64,000 nt of DNA from Mycocentrospora acerina. Its lineage: Eukaryota > Ascomycota > Dothideomycetes > Pleosporales. Below the pieces are notes generated by a model. The model did not search any database, was not told the DNA's origin, and saw only the letters and a program-made list of their open reading frames with translations. Location: NCBI GenBank assembly GCA_022701365.1, contig JAKUHH010000014.1, positions 451 through 64,450 of the forward strand, read 5' to 3'. How positions within the stretch are numbered: the first letter of the stretch is position 1; each line of letters opens with the position of its first letter. Below are positions 44,930-57,006 of this stretch, in pieces. The position numbers and the translations under genes are program-made.

Positions 44930-46443
44930 GTTACTATCCTTATTTGAGTGTTCCTCTCATCCTTCATTTTCCAATCATACGATTAACATATCAACATGGT
45001 GGAGTTTATCAAGAAGGTAGTGGTGCTCTATCGGGGTCGGAGCACCAATCATCAGAGTCATACTGAATCACTGTGCATCAAGGTTTGGTTTCCTCTCCAA
45101 TTGTGCGGTCAACGAATATGGAGTTGCGAGCCAAGGATTGCACGACAAACCGTTGGCTCTTCACTGAATTCAAGATAACATCGCTACCTTCGTGGGTGAC
45201 CCGCTCCGAGTCATGATACAAGATAGGTCTGCTGATACATTCGCAGCTAGATCTCATTTTCTCGCTTATAGAGGACATAAAGATAGACTCTTTCAAGCAT
45301 GTATTGCCCAAGGTGGCGGGCCAGCGATTAGTTCCAGTCTTATCTCCTGGACAAGCAAGATTTAGTTTCTACAAGAGTTCTCAGCAAGACTGGTTGTAAA
45401 AAAATCTACCGACACACTTCAGTGCTTGAGTAATATGAACATCAAAACACTGAGGGCTGCCATCCAAGGCGTCTATTATTTTTCTGTCCCGGATGGCGAT
45501 TTAGTTGTTAGGACACGTCTCTTTACCACCTCGTCATGCAAGCCAAAAAGGTATTTTGATCTATCTTCTGATAGACCACGAGATAGAACATTACATATCC
45601 TCAGGCAAAACCACCTCCTGACATCAGTCCCGGAATATAAATCATTTGCCTTAGTGAAAGGGACATTCGCAGGATATCTTATACAAATTAGTTCAAAAAT
45701 AAATGAGGTGCCATTATTTGCCATGAGTGAAGGCCTAACTGTGAACAACACTAGCGAATTTCATGCAGCTAATGCTTGCTACATGGGCTAGGGTGCAGCA
45801 AACGAAACAGTAGATGCCATTACAAATAAATAGGCGAGTTGTCATTAGAGGAAATCAAAATCGGTCTCAATAGCGTGCTTCCGTCATCTCGCCCAGGACT
45901 TGAGGCCCTCTATGGAAGAATAAGTTTGTTTAGTGGAGATTTGCGCTTTAGTACTCCTAGACGCTTCAGTGCCAGATTTTGGAGTGAATATATTATTCTC
46001 TCCTTTAGTTACTGCTTTAATACTATTTCAGGCGTTAACAACAATAAGACTCTTAAGGCGGCTTGCTACTCTAAAATGCCCTTAATATTGTAAAATTTGA
46101 ATGACATTGGCAACAAACTCAACTTTCTCTCTTCTAATTTGACAGAAACCTATCAGAACTATCTTGAACTCACTCAATAGATGAGTCATATGTGGTTAAG
46201 CTATTTCAATGAGCTCGCACCACACTCTGGTTACGGCACCTGCACATTTCTGCTCCTCCGAATTGATTATGATTGCTAACAAGATTTAGCTTATGGATTC
46301 AACATCATCTGGCCAGTCTACCGAGACAAAAACAAGATGATATTTGCTTTTAGTCTAGACAGTATGTATAGAGAAGAAGATTCATGGAGGAGTGATGAGA
46401 TCAGACGGCTACGTTGTACTTTTCTAGAGTTGAGGGCTTGAGC
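44930..46443 (+). pseudogene. type-B carboxylesterase/lipase pseudogene
   Basis: Plus-strand fragments in shifting frames follow the order of fungal type-B carboxylesterases. They are: YQHGGVYQEGSGA (about 44985, oxyanion-hole region), GLHDKPLALH then a TGA, NIATFVGDPLRVMIQDRSA (about 45175-45235, the nucleophile-elbow region), SHFLAYRGHKDRLFQACIA, IKTLRAAIQGVYYFSVPDGD (about 45440), YGRISLFSGDLRFSTPRRF (about 45910), MSHMWLSYFNELAPHSG (about 46180) and a C-terminal piece ending LRA and a stop at about 46443. The G-x-S-x-G elbow has degenerated to D-R-S-A-D, and several stops and frame changes are present, so it is dead. Damage looks moderate compared with the LINE. Confidence 0.75.
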
Positions 46444-48064
46444 TACGATTTGATGAGTGATGTTCAAACCTCATATCATTATGTTTGCGACCTTCATTCG
46501 TACTAAACTTTGGAGACCTGGGTAGTCATTGACTCGTGACCGTTCGTGAGCAGACCTAAACTGCTTTTGATTTACTTAAGTTTTTGCTTACTGAATATGA
46601 TTCTTCTTCTTGCAGATAAAACAAACATTCTCGTCAATATTTTGCCATCCCTAAGTCGGACTAAGGTTCAGATATCACTCGCTGCAACTATCAGTAAATA
46701 TGTCAATCACAAGATTATTCATTCAACGAACCTCATAAAAACGCACAGCCACCACCAATCAATGCCGTATTGCAAAAATCACACGCGGACTTTATGGAAT
46801 CAACATATGTATTTAGCCATTCTAGAAATACAAATGACCTGTTGAACCTAAAAGTTTTTAGAGGTGTTTGTTGAGAGGAAACTGAAAATTCTGTCATACC
46901 TTTGGGCAAGTTTTCCAATTTCCCATTTTTCATTGATGCTATCACGACATCTAAGCTAAGTGTTTTTATTGTTGGTAAGATTTTTTTACCTCCATCTTCT
47001 TGTTCTGTTTTTATTCGCCTAAGCGCGACACTGTTGCACGCAAGTATGTTTTCGTGTAGATTCGAGGGGAGACAATAACCACAGTAGCGCAGTCTTTACA
47101 CTAGAGAGAACGTGTAATGCATCAGGCGCAATTATAATATGCGAGTGAGTGGCATTTGAGCCACATACGCAATATACTTTTATAGGCCAGAACAACCAGG
47201 GAGGCTGGCATTATAGGTTCCCATCAGAAATCTTGTAAATTCTCTAGGACTTTGCCTCTTTTCCACTCATGATACTTCTTTTAATTATCTTGTGACGGAA
47301 TTGCAGATTGGCACGGCTGGAAACCAACCCATCTCTAGCTTTGAAACCAGTACATTCACATACTCGACGCGACACAGATTAGTCATGCCCGTACAAAGAC
47401 TTCTATTGGATTGTCTCCCCTAACTCTATATAGTTCTAAATTGCGCGCGATTCCTTTTTGTGTAGCTTTCGCTTGTGTTTAGTTTTCGTAAGATGTAGTC
47501 TTGCTCACAAGACACATGATGCATCAGGGAACCAAAATAATGTTCCTCTCCCTCAGTAAAAATAGTTAGGTCTTTCATCGAAACAGTTTCTCTAAGTTCT
47601 TCCCTACTTTACAGTTTTCGTAACTCAGGCTGAGCATTTTTCGCTCAAACTCCCCATTGTCGATTTATCATATATAGTATACCTACTGTCTTGAAAACAG
47701 AATATTTTAGAAATTTTGAATCGTGAATAGTTTAAAGTATTGTATAAATGATGAAATACATAAATTCTTTGTACTACGTAATCTAAATAAACCTAAACGA
47801 AAACGTCTAGCATCAATTGGGATACGACCAACACACATATTAAAGTAATTTCCTTGAGCCTACTTGTTAGATGCGAGTTAAACATTCACATAATGTAAGT
47901 AAATGATTTCGATTGCTGATGCAAACTATGACGTCGTAGCATCTATCAAAAGTAATATACAACCCCTTCAAGGCCTTTTTATCTCTGTTGAACGATGTCA
48001 TGTTCACTACCCAAATTGTCCCAAAATCTCTAAACTTGGATCGAAAAGACCAGTGGTCTAAGAT
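46444..48064. other. intergenic, no gene seen
   Basis: AT-rich stretch at the 3' sides of the esterase relic and the GH78 gene. Open frames are short and without motifs. Confidence 0.45.
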
Positions 48065-50616
48065 TCAAACAATGCCAAGTATGAGCGAGAACTTCTCGCC
48101 ACCAGTAACATTAAATATGCCATTTTGGCCATCGACTACATTCCCATTGAGCCTCCATATCCAGGTGGAATTTCCAGAACATTCCTCGGGGACAAGCAGC
48201 TTCACAGTGCCATTGGTCCCGGTGGGACTCAACACGTCCAAGCTGGTGACGACGTTATTTGTAGCATTCCATGATACGGCAATCTCGCCCCCAGGAACTG
48301 GAATCTTTCCCCGAGCCCATTTTAGTCCCAGAGTGGCTGGAGAAACTTGCCACTCACGATAACCAGGCTTTATGGCCTGAACGCCCAACACATAAAAACT
48401 GAGTTCTCCTGTTGGACCAGCTCCCCATGCGTGACATAGACTGGTTATCGGACCCAGTCCTAACCCACCGTTTACATCCAGAGTTTCCCAGAAGCAGCCT
48501 GTGTAGTTTGCACCGGTGGGATCTGCCATTGGTCTCCATAAAGTTTCAAGCAACTCCCTGGCAACACTCTCGTCGGCAACGGATAATGAAGCGCGTAGGT
48601 GATAGCCAGAAGAATACGGGCTTATAAGTTTTGCGAATCCAGAAGCAGAGGTTCCGTTGGAAAAAGCTAATGGGCCATTGGGAGTAGACAGTTGCCTCAT
48701 CGTCTTCAAAACCTGCGAGGAGGTATGGTTTGAGTTTGTCACGCCAGAAAGGATGGCAAGGGCATTGCTATCTTGTCCAAAGCCACCCATAACCGATTCT
48801 GAGAGAAAATAAGCTTCAAGGTCGTCGTTCCAGAGATGGGCATTGATTGCAATGCGGAGTGCTTCCAGTCGTGAGACATAGGGTTCCGTGTCAACACCTG
48901 CGTCATCTAAAATAGAGAGGCATGATTGTAACGAATAAGCATAGATCATGTTGAACTTCGTGACAATTCCGCTCTGGTTGGGGTCGTAGTAATTCCAATC
49001 GCCGCCAAATGCATCATTTGAAATATTGAATAGTCCGCTTTCAGGTAAGACTTGAGACTCGGCCCAATCGAGCATGCGTACTATTTTCGGTGCCCATTCC
49101 TCCGCAAGGCTTATATCACCGGTTTGCTGATAGAAGTTGGCAACTGCCGAAAGAACATTGAAGGAATAACCAATCAAGCCGGTGACGTTGGAAGCAATAG
49201 GTTTGGATAAAGGTTCTTGTTGGATCTTAGCAGTGGGAGCAAAGAAACCAGGCGTCAGTTGAAAGGAACCAATGAGATCAAGAGAACCTTGGATGTACTC
49301 GGCACCGTTTGTGCTAACCATTGTGGAGCCAACAGCAATATCAAGATCCCCAGCGTACGTTATGCGGTCCCGCTTGGAGCCGTCAACTGAAGTGCTTAAG
49401 GGGTTCGTTCCCATCAAAAAGTCCGGGAGGAAAGATTCGTCGTTCAACTGTGACGAATATATCCTGTCGCCAGATGCATTCGTTGCGGAAAGATTGCGAA
49501 ATAGCGCAGAGTGACCAAACGCGGCGCCAAGCCCGAAAGAACCAGCGAACGACGATGTTTGTGATAATTGTAATACTTGTACTCCATTTATCGAGATGGC
49601 AATGTCGGTAATTGCAACAGTAACTTTCACACTGTGCCAATTACCTAGCTTCATCTTGGCAGGAAGGGCGGCAAATGCAAGAACGTCAGAACTTGTCTCA
49701 GTCATCCCGGCGTTGGCGCTGATTGATCCATTTGCGATGTTGCAGAAGATATAGATACCATTATTCAACGCATCAGCGAGGACAGAAAATGAAAATCCTC
49801 CGACGAAAGGCTTGACCTCGAAATTGAGTTCGTATTGCATCAGAGCCAAAGCAGTGGCACTGAATAGCACTTGCGGTGCTTGACTTTCCACATAAGACCC
49901 TTCCTCAGAAACTTGCCAGAATGGTGGAATGACATTTGCGGGTATCTCATTCATTTGAATTGTTCTTGCTCCTGTATTCCAAATTCGGTTGATGTCTGCA
50001 TCGGAGCATTCGAAAAAACCGGGAAGCGAGGAAAGAGAAGTAGTTGAAGTCGTTGGTTTAACACCCACGTTGGCCAAAATCAACTCACCAGGAGTGAGAA
50101 GCTTAATTTTTTGAAAACGGAAACCACCTTGTATCAGTCTGTTTGTGTATTTGGATGTTTCTGTAATATTATAACGGTTTGTTCGATAGGTTTCCATGGC
50201 CGCAGCTAAACCAACTGGTCCATCGCTCTGTATCCACATCAGCTTTTTTGGATTTTAACTAGTCAAATGTCTCATACTTTAACAGAGCTTTCATGTATGC
50301 CAGAACTTGTCTCACTGTAAGTGATTTCCAAAATCGAGGTATCTCCACTCATGGAGATAACCTGGAACGTCGGGAAACCCTCAACATTTGCTCCGTAGTC
50401 AAGAACCACGACGCTTGAAATCGATGAATTTCCTCTCAACGAGATTGTGCCCTTGGATCCGAATATTGTCTTGGTTGAGTTTCGCAGAGAATTGCGAAAC
50501 TCTTTCTGTTGATGCGTAGCGTGGATAGCGTCAACGTGAGTTGTGCACAAATGTGCAAGTAATGTGAGCGCAGAAGTAATTGCGAAAAGCATCATTCTAG
50601 TCCAATCGCACGGCAA
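48065..50616 (-). CDS. secreted GH78 alpha-L-rhamnosidase-like enzyme
   Basis: Glycoside hydrolase of about 838 aa that would release L-rhamnose from plant glycosides or pectin side chains. Two exons: 50616 to about 50278, and 50242-48065. An N-terminal hydrophobic signal (MMLFAITSALTLLAHLC) indicates secretion. Catalytic-domain landmarks: SKRDRITYAGDLDIAVG, AFGGDWNYYDPN, and the C-terminal SLCHAWGAGPTGELSFYVLG with KWARGKIPVPGGEI (beta-sandwich end). Between the N-terminal region and the catalytic barrel lies a segment of about 130 aa of concanavalin-like character (GGFSFSVLADALNNGIYIFC to FGLGAAFGHSALFRNL). The intron would be only 35 or 41 bp depending on the donor (GTATGA or GTTAAA), below the usual size, so the join near residue 113 is the least certain point. 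Many Asn-x-Ser/Thr sites fit a secreted glycoprotein. Confidence 0.82.
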
Positions 50617-52714
50617 TAAAATAAGACCGATGCGAAGTTGTCAAGAAAACAGTCGATGGGAATCAAAATAGAGTCGAGTTAATATATTGAGAAAAGGTTG
50701 GCTAGTGTATGAACAAGACGGAGATGGAGGAGCCTAAAGTACTCATTCTAGTAATTGCTAAGTTTGGCGATTGGGAACGTGCTGTTGCGCAATAACATAA
50801 TTATGGTGTACCACACTCGCACCTTTGCTACGCACAGTTCTCTACGTATCGCGATTTTTGAGCGTTTGGCAAATACTACCGTATTCGTATGGTTTACGCT
50901 GTTTCGCGCAACGGGACTAAGGGCTAGCAGATGAAAGTGTACGCGCACATGTCAGCATGGCACTTGTGTAATCAACATCCTTGAATGGTATCCAAATTTT
51001 TGCCCAAGTTTTATGGGAGTAACCAATTGCAAAGAGTGAGATTCCGCTAGTGCCACCGCATCCGCTGTATTCCGGTATTCTGATACGCGGCCCCGCCAGA
51101 AGAGGGCTACCATCTCGTCTAGCCCGCTTTACAGGCGTGCTAGAGACAAGCGCCTCGCACATTGTTCTGGTGTATCGCTAGGATCATCCCAACTTGATTG
51201 ACTAGTGTTCAAATTTTACATGGTCTTGAAAGACAGGTTTTGGTGACGTCAATCATGACGGATAAGTAAACAGTCACCCAAATAAGATGAGGGAAGCCAT
51301 AGGAGAAGCGATAGAAAATCGTTATACGTTCATCATTTTTACTGTATCAGAAAGTCGATTTTGAACACTGGTGAACAGTAATATCTGGTAGAATTTTGTG
51401 TTCCATTTTCAGTCTCTGGCGAGTAAATACACATCAACACAAATAGATTGATTTGCCTTTCTCTCTCTGTATTCTACTCTGTCCTTTTTAACCCCTGACG
51501 ATTTAGAGTTGGCAGCTGTTGAAATTTACCATCTTTTTATGCACATCATAATTTTTAATAAATTTCAACAATGCGCTTGTCAATGCACGGCCATGTTTAT
51601 TATTCTATAAAAGCCAAGAAACTAGCCACGGTGCACAAGTTGAAACTTTATCAGATTGAACAGTAGACTTGATCAAAGGGGTTTTTTAAGTAACTTCCTT
51701 CACTAGCCAACATCATCGGCCTCTTTCCCTGATTGAAATCTTCTTCATAATAACTTCTCCTCAAAAAATACAGTGTTATTTGACTATTTGTTTCCCTCTC
51801 ATTCTGAATTCGAGGCGAAAATTTAGCAACAAAACAATGCTAAACTAAGGACAATTCAAACATAAAAGTTGAAGTCGCTTTTGCTACTACAGCACCTGGA
51901 AGACATTCCGTGTTACAAATGCTGATTAAATCTTTGAAGTTGAAGCGCATTTTCTTGTGACATACACAGACAGTAGTACGAGACCTCGTGCTTCAAATTC
52001 AGATTATGATCGATTGATTGATGTGTTTTACAGTCTTATAGTAAGACTCCGGTGGAGCTTAAAGACAGACTAAGTGGTGCGAGTTACAAGAAATTTTTAA
52101 TGCCGTAGTAATCTATTCTGAAGTGTGTGTGTGAGGTCTGACAGTAATCCCCTCTTCTTCGTGCCTTCTACTTCTCGCCGTTTAGAGGTGCTGTGCCTGA
52201 TTTCTGTGTCCCTTTGCGCGCCTATCACGTATCAGGGCGAGTGCATCGTGCGTTTTGGGTCCTGGCTGCAGCTAAGACTCCATATGCGCACAATGTCGTT
52301 GGTTCAAAGATATTAAGTTGACTATGATAATTCAGAGTATGAGGCAGATAGAAGGCTGGGTTATTGGGCAGAGTCTCTATCTTTACGATAATACCAGAGG
52401 ATACGAAATAGTTAGTACTTATAATATGTTGAAATATTTTCAACATTATGAACATTATTGTCCATTTAGACATATAACATTCACACTTTATATAGTTACA
52501 TATCTCAGGTTGTACATCCGAAAGAAGTTGTCGATTTGGAAGTATATTACTACATGTTCACAATTTGATCTTAGGGACAGAAAAGGAACGAAATTGAGGA
52601 AATGATTACAAATCGTTTACTCTTGTTGGAAATGTGCTTTTGAAATTCATTACTATCATTAAGGTGTTCCTATTTCATTATCACCTATTTTCCTCATGTT
52701 TCTATTTCGTTTAG
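50617..52714. other. intergenic, no gene seen
   Basis: Contains the GH78 promoter on the left and the 3' side of the GH3 gene on the right. A minus-strand frame at 50917-51162 has no recognisable motif and is not called. Confidence 0.45.
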
Positions 52715-55320
52715 TTACTGTCCGACAACAGTGACAGCCTCCTGGACCTTCAAGTCTCTGCTGCTAAGACCAACCCAGAACGTAAATTCGCCCTCGGGAA
52801 TGACCCACTGCTGACTGATGATGTCCCAGTAGCTCAGATCCCTGCGCAGCAACTCGAATCCAACAGTTTGAGTCTCATTTTGCTCAAGGTGAACTTTCTC
52901 AAAACCACGGAGTTGGCGAACTGGAGTTCCCTCAGGAGCACTCGATGGGAGCCCAATATACAATTGAGGTACCGCGGCACCAGCAACAGCACCAGTGTTG
53001 GAAACGGAAACGCTGACGTTGTAGACAGGCTCCCAGAGCGCCGGGTTACCTCCAGGCTGGATGGGAAGGTTCTCAGGGAATGATGTGATATTGTTTTCTA
53101 GGGGAGTGGTGCTCAGGTCTGAGATTTCGAATGTGGTGTAAGAGAGACCAAACCCGAACTCGTAGCGGACAGAGATGTTGTGTGCATCAAAGTAGCGGTA
53201 GTCAATTTCGAGCTTCTCGTCGAACCAAGACTGCCAGTCATCAAAGCCAGTGGTGTTGATGGCAGTAGTGGGTGGGGCGTTGTAATCAGTGCCGTTCAGG
53301 GCAATGGTGTAAGGCAAATGGCCCGAAGGGTTAACATCACCGTAGAGGACATCGACCAAAGAATGGCCAGTCTCCTGGCCAGGATAGTGAGCGGCAAGGA
53401 TGGCGGTTACGTTGGGGTGGTTGGACCAGGGAAGAGTGTTAATACCAGACGAGTGGGTAACAACGATGGTGTTGTTGCAGTATTTTGCCACAGAACGGAC
53501 AACGGCGTCGCCATCCCAGTCGACGCTGAGATGTGGGCGGTCTTCTGCCTCCTGAGCCCAAGTCTTGAGCAGGACGATGCAAACTTCGGGCAGATCGGGA
53601 ATCCACAGGTCATCCAATTCAGTGTTAGCAATGACTGTGTTGTTGAGCCAGTACTGAACGAAAGCACCATCCTTAGCGCTACGTTCTTGAATTGCACGAA
53701 GAGGAGTAATCAGGTAGGTGAATTGGCCTGTACCAGAACCACCGCCGGCGGGAAGAGTTCCGAACTCGTAGTTGTTTTGGTTGAGGAAGCCTTGTGTAGG
53801 TTCAGCGGCATCATTTCCGAAAATCGCAATCTTCCTAGGAGCCTTGAGGGGCAGGGCGTTGTTAACATTCTTAAGAAGAATGGTAGCCTCGGCACCGTGT
53901 CTGCGGATAAGTTCACCGTGGTTGCCACGAACATCCCTGCTCCGAGGTCCTGATAAAGTGAAGTTGCGAGTCCACGTTTGCCTCGGAGAAAACGTGTTGA
54001 GATCAGGTGTACTAGGATCAACGGTAGGAAACTCTGAATCTTGACCGACCCAGTAATATGGTGTCATGATGCGAACGATCATGTCATCGACGCGGGACAC
54101 GTCGAGGGTTCCGTTGTTAACGGCTTTTGTGACATTGCCACCAAAGAACGATGGAATGCCGAAATCAAGGCCATATGGGCCTAGACCACCAGGCATATTC
54201 ATATCTTCATGCAAGTTAGAACAATACTAATATGGCTATGAGTTGCATTTACTTACCAAGTCCAGCCTCGATGGCAGCGACACCGGCGTGTGTGGCACCC
54301 CAATCACTCATAACCTAGTTTGAATTAGTATTAAGTACTAAAAAAATTTGACCACAGGACTTACATAGCCTTGGAATCCAAGTTCGCCCTTAAGAAGACC
54401 GTTGTTGGACATGCTGTTCTGGCAAGCGTACGAGCCGTTGATGCGCTGGTAAGAGCACATCAATGAAGAAACCTTAGCTTTGACTGCATTGGCAAAGGGC
54501 CACATGTACAGCTCATGCATTGTGCGATCATCAATATTAGCAGAGACAGCGTTGGAGGTTTTGCCATCTGCTGTTCCGTTGGGAGCGTACACAGGATTTC
54601 GCTGGGTCTCTTGTTCGTTGCCAATCCAGTGCTTTGCGCAGGCTTGTACGCCAGCGTCTTGGTGACCATTGATAGTTTTCTCCATAGCCCATCCGCTAAG
54701 GTAAGGGTCGGAGCTGAATCCCTCCCAGTTGCGGCCAGCATAGCCAGAGCGGCCGAGAGGCCCAGCCACAGGTCCAAGAGCAACGTGAGCACCCTTGGCC
54801 CTGAATTCCCTGCCCATGGCCAAACCGCGTTCGTAGAAGAGAGTCTTGTTCCAAGAAGCGCCGGCGGAGACACCAGCAGAGAACACACTGGCATAGTCTG
54901 CAACTCGGATTGCGAGTGGTCCATCTTGAAGGCACAACCCGCTGAAGTTCAGGCGTGGAATGGCAACGATATTTCCAACACAGGGTCCGGCTTGACCAGT
55001 GACCATGTCGGCCTTTTCTTCAATGGTAAGCTGGGCGACAAAAGCCTTCGCCTTCTCCAGAGCATGTTCCCATCCGCCATTTCCAGTAGTATTCGCTAAC
55101 AAGAAGTTAGATATATAACTCTCCAACAACGCGACAGATTTGAAAACTTACGTGATGGGTAGACAGGCGGGGATGAGCCATATTCTGTGAGAATGGTAGT
55201 GTTCAATGGCTGAACCCACGAGAATGCATCTTCACTTCGATCGCCACCAGCGAAGTCTTGGGCATTGACTGCTGTAAGCAGCACGGAGCTCGAAAGCAAG
55301 ACAGATAGAAGCGCTGCCAT
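52715..55320 (-). CDS. secreted GH3 beta-glucosidase-like enzyme
   Basis: Glycoside hydrolase family 3 enzyme of 815 aa, probably hydrolysing beta-glucosides such as cellobiose outside the cell. Four exons: 55320-55152, 55095-54365, 54314-54257 and 54204-52715, with introns of 50-56 bp and GT-AG ends; all joins stay in frame. The signal peptide is MAALLSVLLSSSVLLTAVNA. Landmarks in order: GRNWEGFSSDPYLSG, KHWIGNEQETQRNP, the nucleophile motif VMSDWGATHAG with Asp304 (split across exon 3), GLDMNMPGGLG, the second domain with ATILLKNVNNALPL, and a C-terminal fibronectin III-like domain (QLRGFEKVHLEQNETQTVGF). The small third exon carries the catalytic Asp. Length is normal for fungal beta-glucosidases. 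Substrate specificity cannot be read from the sequence. Confidence 0.92.
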
Positions 55321-57006
55321 GATTAGACTTGAAGGTGCTGAATGAGATTACATCGGCGTTTGTACCAATCCTTATATACCTACTGCCATTTTACCTTTTT
55401 ACTTCGTCCGGATCTCGGAGTCGGCATTCAGAAAGGTCATGAGCTGCAGCAACGTAGGTGCCGGTACCGAAGTTTGACCGTATCGTGGAGACGGTGGATG
55501 GATATGGCTTGATGAGAGTAAAAGCGGAGCCGATAGTTTGTCCCATGGGGCTTGTAACGTCATTTCATGCCGGGGTAAGCGTTGCCAAGCCGCACCGTTG
55601 CCGTCCACAAGGGGGCACTTCGGGAGATGGATAATCGTGGATTACCCGAAGCGGAAGCATGTTGTTGTGCCGACCCGTGTTAGTGTGAATAATGGGAGAG
55701 GCCGTTAAACCCGCCTCTCTAATGCAAGAGATTCGGTGTTCTGCTCAAATACTAAATTACTCATAAAACCAAACTGCTACTCTCAAAGCCAAGGTCTAAA
55801 AGGCAACCTCAACCACCGGCATCCATAACTTTTCCCCGCCTCTCTGGCGTATGATTGACGTCCGTTGCATGATTCAACCGGGTGGGGAAGTACCGTTTCC
55901 CATGAAAAGATTCAGCCTCATCCAGCTGTCCATTGGCCAATGTTTACCAAGCATTGCTGACGCTCCTATGCTAAACGCCGGCCGGTGACACGATCCGATG
56001 AAATTCTCAACGATATCACGAGCTCGTCGGACAGCACTGGCCCGTGAAGAAAATTTGGGAACAGGCGATCAGAGCAAATGCCGACCACACGATCAAAGTT
56101 GGAGAACGCTAGTCCCAGTATGGATACTCATCCGCGTGGTTGGATGCGCTAGCAAATCAGGACTGGAGATCCAAAAACCTCCGAGAAGTGTTTGCGCAGA
56201 CTTCAGAGAGACGAAGACAGTTGTCAAGTTGCCTTCAAGTCATCTACGTACGCTGCTGCTGCCGCCTCGCACTTGCACGTGCTCTACAAAATAGGCATAC
56301 TGAAGTTAACACTCCAGCATTTGTACAGAAACTCACCATCGGCATCACCCCAGCGCCCCACTTCTCCAGCAACCTGTTGTCACATCGGTCCGACCAAGAC
56401 GTCTGCAGGCTTCCCCGCGGCCTCCATTACCGAAGTTTGGCCCCGCACGTGGGCTAAATGTGGGGAAACCAGCCCCGGAGAAAAAATATTCTCTTATTGT
56501 GACATTCTCCGAAGCCGAAGTGAGGCCTTGGAATGAGAAATGATCGGCAGTGTACAGTGTAGCGGTTACATTCAACACATGTGTAGAAAACCATATGATG
56601 CTTTACAAGGTTGCGTTGCGATGCGTAATGCAGTTTCTAGGATCGTTAGACGATGCTTGATGCACTTCATTACTACAAAGACAGCAAATGCAGCAATACT
56701 CCAGCTCTACTAGCCCTACCTTGGCATGTCGTTCGTTGTCAGTTTGAACAATGACTCGGTCGGAATGAATAGGCTCATCGTTCAACAGGGTTGTATCATG
56801 GCCCACTGTGTAAAAGTCAACGCAAAGTGCATGACAAAAGAGCAAAACATAGTTCGATAGTAGAAAATTGCACAAATTGTATTAAACTCGAATTATTAGG
56901 TAAGTCGGTGCTTAGTTCACCTCGCAGAAACATTTAAAACCGCTGCTCCCATGGAAACAACGCAAGTACAGAAACGAAATGGTTGAGTCGCCACCTGTAC
57001 TGCTTT
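55321..57006. other. intergenic, GH3 promoter and ABC transporter 3' side
   Basis: No gene is supported. Plus-strand frames at 55998-56536 overlap one another in different frames and show no motif. The part next to 55320 is the GH3 promoter. Confidence 0.45.

Noticed and set aside
55998..56536. Three overlapping plus-strand open frames of 98-114 codons.
   Set aside because: They overlap in different frames with no motif; non-coding upstream region of the GH3 gene.
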